This document shows, in pieces, positions 1-4,737 of a stretch of DNA of 6,808 nucleotides (within the stretch, counting starts at the first letter, position 1; every line of letters begins with the position of its first letter). The position numbers and the translations under genes were made by a program. The stretch covers positions 1 to 6,808 of the forward strand of contig JAGCGE010000060.1 in NCBI GenBank assembly GCA_017649745.1. The letters are read 5' to 3'. Under the pieces are notes generated by a model, which was not told where the DNA came from, searched no databases, and was given only the letters and a program-made list of their open reading frames with translations. Source of the stretch: Clostridiales bacterium (lineage in GTDB: Bacteria; Bacillota_A; Clostridia; Saccharofermentanales; Saccharofermentanaceae).

Positions 1-793
1 CTTTACAACAAGCACACTTGAGTAATGTGTCATATGAATCATCGATCATTTCACCACCAGCACATATTAAACCAGCGATTCTATGATGTTCACGAGCCGC
101 ATATGTATCAAGCACTTCCTGTACAAGACGACCCACATAATATTCATAATATCTGGGTTCTGAGAATAGATTACATACAAAAGCGGAGAAAGCAGAACCT
201 TCGAAGCCTAAGTCCATAATAGTAGTCTTACAGCACTTACCTTCACTGTGTTTCTTTATAACTGCATTTATGACATTCTCCGCATAGTCCTTATCTATAT
301 ATGTATCAGCATTAGGATTATGCTCTAATGTATCTCTCTTATAACATTCAATCACATCATTTGTGAAATGATTCTTTAAGAGCTTACTAATATCAGGATA
401 GTTATTGATTATAATCTGTGTAGGTTCACCATTGAGATATAAGCTAGCTTGCAGCACGATATTGTAAAACTCAATATCAAATGCATAAACTTTCTTATCA
501 TCTTCCGACAGTTTACTGAACTTCCATTCTATTTCACTATTTACCCAATTCTTTATAGTGTCAAAACACATTAAGAAAAGATCCTTATACTGACAAGGAT
601 CCGCTTGACTTTCTTCATATAATCTCAGTAAGTTTGCAAAGCTATAAAAATTAAAACTTTCATCACTGATGAAAACTTTAATTACTGAAGGATTATACTT
701 ACAATTTACCCAATTCGATGCTAATACTTTTATATTACCACGATTGTGTAATGCCCATTCTGCAGGGCTAGCCCAAGGTTCGTACCATAGCAT
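1..793 (-). CDS. Unrecognised leftward protein, 3' end missing (runs off left edge)
   Basis: An open frame of 264 codons on the minus strand starts at ATG 793-791 and reaches the left edge without a stop. An in-frame TAA lies 13 codons upstream of that ATG, and AAAGGGATGG (810-801) sits 7 bases before it as a modest ribosome binding site, so the start is fairly secure. The protein begins MLWYEPWASPAEWALHNRG and looks soluble and mostly helical, with no clear membrane segment or signal peptide. It becomes cysteine-rich toward the visible end: C150, C187-C188, C207, C244 and then C260, C262 and C263 in KCACCK, which could bind metal. I do not recognise a family. It is the only leftward gene here, divergent from the prohead protease, so it belongs to a different transcription unit. 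Real coding is supported by the long open frame and the divergent leader. Function is unknown. Confidence 0.8.
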   Translation of the reverse strand, partial: MLWYEPWASPAEWALHNRGNIKVLASNWVNCKYNPSVIKVFISDESFNFYSFANLLRLYEESQADPCQYKDLFLMCFDTIKNWVNSEIEWKFSKLSEDDKKVYAFDIEFYNIVLQASLYLNGEPTQIIINNYPDISKLLKNHFTNDVIECYKRDTLEHNPNADTYIDKDYAENVINAVIKKHSEGKCCKTTIMDLGFEGSAFSAFVCNLFSEPRYYEYYVGRLVQEVLDTYAAREHHRIAGLICAGGEMIDDSYDTLLKCACCK

Positions 794-810
794 AGTGATA
801 CCATCCCTTT

Positions 811-830
811 CTTGGTATATTTTTACCGAG
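811..830 (-). other. Small hairpin in the leader of the leftward gene
   Basis: CTTGGTA (811-817) and TACCGAG (824-830) can form a 7-bp stem with one G-U pair around a 6-base AT loop, ending directly upstream of the SD of the leftward gene. It has no T-tract suited to termination in that direction. It could affect translation or stability of the leftward transcript, or be incidental. Confidence 0.3.
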
Positions 831-859
831 TATTAAGTTATGTCATTGTTTCCAACCCA

Positions 860-867
860 TATAAATC
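860..867 (+). promoter_or_regulatory. T4-late-like promoter box TATAAATC (candidate)
   Basis: TATAAATC differs only at the last base from the T4 late promoter box TATAAATA. It lies 45 bases before the prohead protease start, inside the divergent intergenic region 794-911. No convincing TTGACA-type -35 element lies at the normal distance. With T4 geometry, transcription would start near 873. The motif is short and AT-rich, so chance occurrence is possible. Confidence 0.3.
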
Positions 868-911
868 AAGGAACAAACGCATAAATCAATTTAATAACGA
901 GGTGATCATTT

Positions 912-1784
912 ATGATGCCGTCAAATAAAGACTATACGTATTATGCAGTAATGGAAGAATCTACGCCTGCAGATGCTAAGGCTGAAATATTAGACGAACA
1001 CAAGCTCAATGGTGAACTGTCGTTTCTTAGATTCAGACAGTGTCTACAGTCATTTGGTCAGAGAAACCGTAATAAGAGATTATGGCAGGCTTCTCATATA
1101 AGAGATTCACTTAAACATCCGTGGGTAGTTCAGCATCTTGAAAAGAAAGGCGGACTCCCTGGTGAGAACGGACATCCGTCTGCTGAATCTGGCGAACTCT
1201 CTATGGAAAGACTTTGCAAGATAGATCCCAATAATATTTGTCTTCTTCTTAAGTCTTATACATTCGAGAATAACGATAAGTTACTCTTTGGCGTTGTAGA
1301 GACTATAGATGATGGCAATGGCCCTGGAAATAGACTGATGAGAAATATTCTTCAGGGTATACAACCTGCAGTTTCTTGCCGTACATTAGTACCTCAGAAG
1401 AAGAATCCAGATGGAACGATCGACGTTATGGGTCCTGGTCGTCTTATCTGCTATGACCGAGTATTTACTCCGTCACACGAAGAGGCATTTATGGACGTTA
1501 AGGCTGGTATAACTGCTGTAACTACATCTTTACCTAAGAAGTCTACAACTGTTGTAGAGTCTCCTGCTTACGAATGTGCTCTTAAGGATCTTAAAGATTA
1601 TGCATTTAAGTCTGATACAACTAAGCATATTCTCGATGGCCTTGATGTATGTATGGAAGATGCATTCATTGATAATCTTGAATTCCTTTCAGTACCTACA
1701 AATGAAGGTCATGTATTTATTCCTCTTAGGCAGGACGATCGTATTTCTAAGAAGCTGGATGCTTTCATGAGAGGCTCGTTCTGA
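912..1784 (+). CDS. Prohead (capsid maturation) serine protease, T4 gp21 type
   Basis: This 290-residue protein carries the landmarks of caudovirus prohead proteases, serine peptidases that cleave the scaffold core and capsid proteins inside the prohead before DNA packaging. Visible landmarks in order are GENGHP at 84-89 (candidate catalytic His88), AVSCR at 153-157 (candidate nucleophile Ser155), and YDRVFTPSHEEAF at 181-193, matching the D-x-V-x-x-P-S-x-x-x-A signature downstream of the serine. That spacing and order fit the T4 gp21 (MEROPS S80-like) group. T4 gp21 is about 212 residues. The extra length here is mainly a C-terminal region from about residue 205, of unknown role. The start is ATG 912, with GAGGTGAT (899-906) as SD. 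A second ATG follows immediately, so initiation at 915 is equally possible. It is the first rightward gene after a divergent promoter region. The major capsid protein is not in the window. Family assignment is fairly sure; the catalytic residues are inferred from motif position. Confidence 0.85.
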   Translation: MMPSNKDYTYYAVMEESTPADAKAEILDEHKLNGELSFLRFRQCLQSFGQRNRNKRLWQASHIRDSLKHPWVVQHLEKKGGLPGENGHPSAESGELSMERLCKIDPNNICLLLKSYTFENNDKLLFGVVETIDDGNGPGNRLMRNILQGIQPAVSCRTLVPQKKNPDGTIDVMGPGRLICYDRVFTPSHEEAFMDVKAGITAVTTSLPKKSTTVVESPAYECALKDLKDYAFKSDTTKHILDGLDVCMEDAFIDNLEFLSVPTNEGHVFIPLRQDDRISKKLDAFMRGSF

Positions 1785-1863
1785 ACATTTGAGTAATAGT
1801 ATTTCGATTTCTCATAGGAATTAGGCCTCCATGTAGAAATACCTCCACAAAGATGCTATTGAG

Positions 1864-1896
1864 TTTTATCCGCTACCATTTAGGTAGCGGATAAAA
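1864..1896. terminator. Perfect 14-bp hairpin without T-tract (terminator-like or RNA-end hairpin)
   Basis: TTTTATCCGCTACC (1864-1877) and GGTAGCGGATAAAA (1883-1896) are exact reverse complements around the 5-base loop ATTTA. Two further pairs (A1862-T1898 and G1863-T1897) extend the stem to 16. On either strand the stem is followed by mixed bases rather than a T-run, so it is not a canonical rho-independent terminator. It may protect the 3' end of the protease mRNA or act as a processing site. The true terminator is probably the hairpin at 1991-2029. Confidence 0.55.
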
Positions 1897-1990
1897 TTAC
1901 GCGCTCAGAACAACTCTGTAATTAATACATAATTAAAAGCCTCCTTAAATCGGAAAATATATTTATCACTAATCTTTATGATCTATTTAA

Positions 1991-2029
1991 TGTCATCGTG
2001 TGACACCAATCACACGTTGACAATTTTTT
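1991..2029 (+). terminator. Intrinsic terminator after the protease / structured RNA region
   Basis: TGTCA (1991-1995) plus CGTGTGA (1997-2003) pair with TCACACG (2010-2016) plus TGACA (2018-2022). This makes 12 pairs interrupted by one T-T mismatch, with a 6-base loop (CACCAA). An A and six T residues (2024-2029) follow directly. This is the standard layout of a rho-independent terminator reading rightward. TTGACA at 2017-2022, which resembles a -35 box, is part of the right arm. Confidence 0.8.
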
Positions 2030-2035
2030 CTAATT

Positions 2036-2043
2036 TATAAATG
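2036..2043 (+). promoter_or_regulatory. T4-late-like promoter box TATAAATG (candidate)
   Basis: TATAAATG lies just after the terminator T-tract and 72 bases before the glucosaminidase start, differing from TATAAATA only at the last base. Under T4 spacing, transcription would begin near 2049, just before a run of six G residues (2053-2058). Bacterial sigma-70 style alternatives exist (TATATT 2044-2049, TATTAT 2046-2051), but their spacing to TTGACA (2017-2022) is 21-23 bases, which is too long. Confidence 0.3.
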
Positions 2044-2059
2044 TATATTATAGGGGGGC

Positions 2060-2097
2060 AAGCATGACGAGAACCAATGCTCGTTAAATTTATGCTT
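2060..2097 (+). promoter_or_regulatory. 5' leader hairpin abutting the glucosaminidase SD
   Basis: AAGCAT (2060-2065) pairs with ATGCTT (2092-2097). GACGAG (2066-2071) pairs with CTCGTT (2080-2085), with one G-U pair. The 8-base loop is AACCAATG and a 6-base bulge (AAATTT, 2086-2091) lies on the 3' side. The hairpin ends immediately before the SD TAGGAGG (2098-2104) and is preceded by GGGGGG (2053-2058). Such a position can protect the 5' end of the mRNA or tune access to the SD. No known riboswitch fold was recognised. Confidence 0.5.
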
Positions 2098-2114
2098 TAG
2101 GAGGATAACTTAAA

Positions 2115-2930
2115 ATGAAATCGACGAGAACTATTGTAGCAGCAATCGTCTCGGTGAGTGCGCTGTTATTTGGAAGCGAGATTTATCTCCTTCAGGAATG
2201 CAGTGCTCTTAGTGCTGAGAACGCAGGTCTTAAGGACACGGTTGCTACAATGGACGCAACAATCCTTGACATGAGGGAAGAGTCTGTAAGGGTTTCCCAG
2301 GATGCCAGCAGGATCAAGAGCGAGAACGAAGATCTCAAAGTAGAGGTAAACCGTCTCGACAGCAAAGTGGATGATCTATCAACAGAAATGGCACTTGCCA
2401 ATAATATGATCATCGAACTCACGGGCGCAATCGACGAATCTCAGTTTACTGAGCCTGTAGTAGAGGAACCCAATGAAGTTAACACTGATCCTGAAAATAT
2501 CACAGAGATATCTGGTATGACAGGAGATCAGTTTAACGACGTAATCGACAAAATTATGGTTGACAGAGGACTTAATACTTGCAAACTTGCAGGTACAGGT
2601 GACGCATTAGCTGATGTAGAAGAGACATATGGAATAAATGGTCTCTATATATTAGCAATCTTTGCACATGAGAGTGCATTCGCTACTAGATGTATAAACA
2701 CTAACAACTTTGGTGGAATACGCGGTGGCTCTGGATGGAAATCATTCGGTACACCTTCTGATTGTATATACTATGAAGGACAGCTTCTGAAGAATAAGTA
2801 CGTTGATTGTGGTCTTATAGACTTGGATGATATAGGTGGTAAATATTGTGAAAGCAGTGCTTGGCCTACTAGAATTCAAGAACTTGTAGATGACTTCTGT
2901 GATTATGCTGAAGAAGTAGTCAATTCGTAA
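2115..2930 (+). CDS. Membrane-anchored coiled-coil glucosaminidase (peptidoglycan hydrolase)
   Basis: The 271-residue product has three parts. Residues 1-25 have a basic start (KSTR) and a hydrophobic stretch at about 7-20, fitting a signal anchor. Residues 28-105 are acidic, with heptad-like leucines and valines, predicted to form a long coiled coil. After an acidic Pro/Glu linker (about 108-132), residues 137-271 resemble GH73-type endo-beta-N-acetylglucosaminidase domains of the lysozyme-like fold. Visible there are AIFAHESAFA (181-190) with candidate catalytic Glu186, then NTNNFGGIRGG (195-205) and a C-terminal WPTRIQELV helix (250-258). The family cleaves the glycan backbone of peptidoglycan. 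ATG 2115 follows a strong SD, TAGGAGG (2098-2104). It has its own leader and terminator. Composition shifts from about 45-50% GC in sampled N-terminal blocks to about 33-37% in the catalytic half. It may be an endolysin with a signal-arrest-release type anchor or a virion-associated lysin. The domain call is fairly strong and the biological role is open. Confidence 0.8.
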   Translation: MKSTRTIVAAIVSVSALLFGSEIYLLQECSALSAENAGLKDTVATMDATILDMREESVRVSQDASRIKSENEDLKVEVNRLDSKVDDLSTEMALANNMIIELTGAIDESQFTEPVVEEPNEVNTDPENITEISGMTGDQFNDVIDKIMVDRGLNTCKLAGTGDALADVEETYGINGLYILAIFAHESAFATRCINTNNFGGIRGGSGWKSFGTPSDCIYYEGQLLKNKYVDCGLIDLDDIGGKYCESSAWPTRIQELVDDFCDYAEEVVNS

Positions 2931-2941
2931 TCAAAAAATAT

Positions 2942-2986
2942 AATTACTCTAACCTAGTATTAATCTACTTAGGTTAGAGTAATTTT
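2942..2986 (+). terminator. Intrinsic terminator after the glucosaminidase
   Basis: AATTACTCTAACCTA (2942-2956) and TAGGTTAGAGTAATT (2970-2984) form a perfect 15-bp stem around a 13-base loop, 12 bases after the stop codon. The right arm runs into TTTT (2983-2986) and further AT-rich sequence. The T-tract is short but the stem is strong. The left arm is preceded by six A residues (2933-2938), which could support termination on the opposite strand too. Confidence 0.75.
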
Positions 2987-3022
2987 AATATTTTAAATAT
3001 AATTAAGGAGGAAAAGAAAACC

Positions 3023-3751
3023 ATGTCCAATGACGTAAAAAAAATCCCTGCAGTGTCATTTATGACAACGGGCAAAGTGCAGGAAGCAGCGATCTATAGG
3101 ATCACTACAGACGACATCAGATCATATGTATCTGAAATGGCAACAGCAGATTTCGGTCATCAGGTAAAACAGAACTGGGTAAACATCGCAGTTATTAAGG
3201 ATGACGAAAGCAACATCTACAACCCCGAGCAGAAGAGGAATGAGTTCAAGTATCTGACCACATGTCAGATTGTAATTCCTAAGCCTTTTGATCTGTATCA
3301 GGATAAGGTAGATATCCCTATGCTCGGAAGAACAATCGGTGACTATTCACCCAACGTAGTAAACTTCGTAAAGAAGTTTGCAAAGCTCAACGATAAAAAT
3401 GGCAAGCGTCTCAAGGATGCAATTAAGGAGCAGAAAGATAGATATATTATTCTTCTCTCACTTCCTGCAATTCTTGACCAGATGTTTGATACATCAGGCT
3501 TCTATTACAACAAGGCATTCAATACTTCTGATAGGCCTGTAGTTGTAGAAGCTCATGGTGTTGTAAGAAGCAACTGCTATAATGAAAGAACTGGAATGTT
3601 CTATTTCGGTAATAGCAGAAGCGCAGACAATACTTGGTGCGATGCTGACGAATTCTTCGAGTATTTCGAAGTAATCAAGAAGTATGCATCTGCTACAAAG
3701 ACCAAGAGAATGATGCCTCTTACCAGAGCACGTAGTATAACAATTTACTAA
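3023..3751 (+). CDS. Unrecognised phage protein, probably structural, strongly translated
   Basis: This 242-residue protein is not one I recognise. It has no signal peptide or membrane segment and looks like a mixed alpha/beta soluble protein. Notable stretches are a charged lysine-rich helix around residues 113-138 (VKKFAKLNDKNGKRLKDAIK), an aromatic region at 158-165 (GFYYNKAF), an acidic aromatic stretch at 210-217 (ADEFFEYF), and a basic C-terminus (TKTKRMMPLTRARSITIY). ATG 3023 is preceded by AAGGAGG (3005-3011), the best SD match in the window, with an 11-base spacer. The first third uses GC-richer codons (AAC, ATC, CTC, GAC), with about 48% GC in one sampled 60-base block against about 33-37% further on. 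That pattern, with the strong SD and flanking terminators, suggests high late expression. Its position between lysin and connector genes suggests a virion or assembly role, but nothing in the sequence proves it. Confidence 0.85.
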   Translation: MSNDVKKIPAVSFMTTGKVQEAAIYRITTDDIRSYVSEMATADFGHQVKQNWVNIAVIKDDESNIYNPEQKRNEFKYLTTCQIVIPKPFDLYQDKVDIPMLGRTIGDYSPNVVNFVKKFAKLNDKNGKRLKDAIKEQKDRYIILLSLPAILDQMFDTSGFYYNKAFNTSDRPVVVEAHGVVRSNCYNERTGMFYFGNSRSADNTWCDADEFFEYFEVIKKYASATKTKRMMPLTRARSITIY

Positions 3752-3774
3752 TTGTCATATTAAATTCTCCAAAG

Positions 3775-3816
3775 AAATCATCACACCTGTGGTATATTGG
3801 GTGTGATGATTTTTTT
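3775..3816 (+). terminator. Intrinsic terminator after the 3023-3751 gene
   Basis: AAATCATCACACC (3775-3787) and GGTGTGATGATTT (3800-3812) form a perfect 13-bp stem with a 12-base loop, and a run of seven T residues (3810-3816) follows. A second short hairpin, TTGTCG/CGACAA (3815-3820 with 3828-3833, 7-base loop), follows at once. This is a canonical rightward terminator 23 bases after the stop codon. Confidence 0.88.
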
Positions 3817-3836
3817 GTCGTTTGAATCGACAAAGG

Positions 3837-3844
3837 TATAAAAG
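3837..3844 (+). promoter_or_regulatory. Weak T4-late-like box TATAAAAG (candidate)
   Basis: TATAAAAG matches TATAAATA at six of eight positions and lies between the preceding terminator and the start at 3859. With T4 spacing the transcript would begin near 3850, at the end of the SD AGGTG (3846-3850). That would leave almost no usable SD, so this site is doubtful. It is listed because the gap after the terminator offers no better promoter. Confidence 0.15.
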
Positions 3845-3858
3845 TAGGTGATTGACTT

Positions 3859-4602
3859 ATGTTTTATAATCTTCAGCAGTTAGTCCAATTAGCTAAAGAA
3901 GATTTAGCTCTTAGAGAATTACCGCCTGCGGTAACGGATGCGGATTTATTAAAGAGAGTCAAAAATTCGGCTCTTAAAGATATATCGATTATTTATCCTA
4001 GAATAGAAGAATTCTGTATAGGCGTTGCAGATCAAGTACATCCTGACCAGATATACACCAATAGATTTGTTGGTGTAGACTATTATATGCCCAAATGGAT
4101 GTTAGCTCAATTTGAAGTATTGGCAGTAATATCCGTTGATAACATTACTCCGACTGGATATGCGGATGTAATGAATCCCGTTGCATTAGACTTTGCTCCT
4201 GATGATGTAATGGCAAGTGTTGCTGGAATACAAGCAGCTGCATCAGTTGGTAAGAATATAGCTAATGCATTATCGTTTAAATACGATACTATGAGGCATA
4301 TTATCACTATATATAACGGATGGTCTTCCGGCTCATACAGAGTTAGAGCTACAGTAGCACATGATGAGAATTTATCTACAATACCTAGTACGGCAATGAT
4401 GTTTGTACGAGACATCATTACATACGACATAGGTATGTATATCTATAATACTATGAAGAGAAAGAATAAGATAGATTCTCCTGCAGGTACTATTGAACTT
4501 AATATAGATGACCTTGCAGATTGTGCTAATAAGAAGAGAGATCTCATAGAGAAGCTATTAGAAGATGCAGAGCTTGACTTTGCTGAGATCGATTACTTCT
4601 AA
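3859..4602 (+). CDS. Probable head-tail connector / neck (adaptor) protein
   Basis: The 247-residue product matches the layout of phage head-tail adaptor proteins, which join the portal ring to the tail. An N-terminal helical region includes LLKRVKNSALKDISIIYPR (30-48), similar to the 'AL..iSry.Pr' helix of adaptor proteins. A beta-rich core follows (about 52-112 and 146-170), including HIITIYNGWSSGSYRVRATV, where adaptors typically have strands ending in a Y/V-T-A-x-H motif. Here it reads RATVAHDENLSTIP (163-176). Long C-terminal helices (about 178-240) complete it. An alanine-rich segment at 113-137 is an unusual insertion. Length is above small siphovirus adaptors and closer to myovirus neck proteins. 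ATG 3859 has SD AGGTG (3846-3850) with an 8-base spacer. The function is a fold-level guess from sequence pattern plus the structural gene neighbourhood. A baseplate or other tail-tube-end protein is an alternative. Confidence 0.5.
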   Translation: MFYNLQQLVQLAKEDLALRELPPAVTDADLLKRVKNSALKDISIIYPRIEEFCIGVADQVHPDQIYTNRFVGVDYYMPKWMLAQFEVLAVISVDNITPTGYADVMNPVALDFAPDDVMASVAGIQAAASVGKNIANALSFKYDTMRHIITIYNGWSSGSYRVRATVAHDENLSTIPSTAMMFVRDIITYDIGMYIYNTMKRKNKIDSPAGTIELNIDDLADCANKKRDLIEKLLEDAELDFAEIDYF

Positions 4603-4679
4603 TATTTTTTTATATATAGCATAACCACTTTATAGTGATCAAGTAAACGAGTCACGGCATGGTACCTCAAAGGCAAGCG
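4603..4679 (+). promoter_or_regulatory. Non-coding leader/3' UTR with possible antiterminator hairpin
   Basis: The stretch between the connector stop and the terminator at 4680 has no ORF. It contains a T7 run (4605-4611), a small hairpin CACT/AGTG (4626-4629 with 4634-4637), and ACCTC (4664-4668). ACCTC can pair with GAGGT (4679-4683), sharing bases 4680-4683 with the left arm of the terminator. The two foldings exclude each other, as in attenuators. The 5-bp alternative is weaker than the terminator, so regulation is only a possibility. Confidence 0.25.
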
Positions 4680-4715
4680 AGGTCATTATGCAACATATGT
4701 GTAATGACCTTTTTT
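4680..4715 (+). terminator. Intrinsic terminator just upstream of the membrane-protein gene
   Basis: AGGTCATTA (4680-4688) pairs with TAATGACCT (4702-4710), and six T residues (4710-4715) follow. Two wobble pairs plus CA/TG can extend the stem to 13 pairs with a 5-base loop. Only 22 bases separate the T-tract from the start codon at 4738. The downstream gene therefore needs readthrough, or a promoter that overlaps the terminator. Confidence 0.85.
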
Positions 4716-4724
4716 GCTATTTAA

Positions 4725-4731
4725 AGAGGTG
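4725..4731 (+). promoter_or_regulatory. Ribosome binding site that fixes the start at 4738
   Basis: AGAGGTG lies 6 bases before ATG 4738, matching the GAGGTGA sites used at 912 and 6166. An upstream in-frame TTG at 4714 lies in the terminator T-tract and has no SD, so the start at 4738 is preferred. Confidence 0.8.
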
Positions 4732-4737
4732 ACATGT

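Larger units (their letters stand above)
1785..2030 (+). ncRNA. Structured 3' UTR or small RNA with three CCTCC motifs (candidate)
   Basis: No ORF of useful length lies between the protease stop and the next leader. The stretch is rich in base-pairing. GTATTTC (1799-1805) pairs with GAAATAC (1836-1842), extended by AATA (1795-1798) with TATT (1857-1860). A perfect hairpin follows at 1864-1896, a small one at 1906-1918 (CAGA/TCTG), and then the terminator at 1991-2029. CCTCC occurs at 1826-1830, 1842-1846 and 1940-1944. This motif is complementary to Shine-Dalgarno sites, and CCTCCTTAA (1940-1948) is exactly complementary to the SD region of the gene at 3023. It may be the processed tail of the protease mRNA or a separate small RNA. 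No promoter for a separate RNA is obvious. Confidence 0.35.

Noticed and set aside
25..219. Rightward 64-codon ORF at the left edge
   Set aside because: It has no SD and an unusual His/Gln-rich composition, and it lies antisense to the long leftward gene 1-793, which explains the region better.
1576..1770. Second reading frame inside the prohead protease gene
   Set aside because: It is a shadow ORF with a skewed Leu/Ile/Met composition and no SD. The overlapping protease frame has clear motifs.
1928..1946. Minus-strand AAGGAGG followed 9 bases later by ATG, suggesting a small leftward gene
   Set aside because: The reading frame is ATG TAT TAA, only two codons, so no protein is encoded.
2017..2022. 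TTGACA as a -35 promoter box for the lysin gene
   Set aside because: It is part of the right arm of the terminator hairpin (1991-2022), and the nearest good -10 sequences are 21-23 bases away rather than about 17.
1785..2114. tRNA gene in the long non-coding gap
   Set aside because: No cloverleaf, T-loop (GTTCGAATC-like) or 3' acceptor pairing could be found. The hairpins there are simple stems.
4107..4430. 107-codon leftward ORF opposite the connector gene
   Set aside because: It has no SD and no family resemblance, and lies fully inside a better supported rightward gene. The antisense ORFs at 2192-2422, 5800-6000 and 6185-6391 were rejected for the same reason.
4714..4737. N-terminal extension of the membrane protein from TTG 4714
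   Set aside because: The TTG lies within the terminator T-tract and the extension encodes the SD itself. ATG 4738 is properly spaced.
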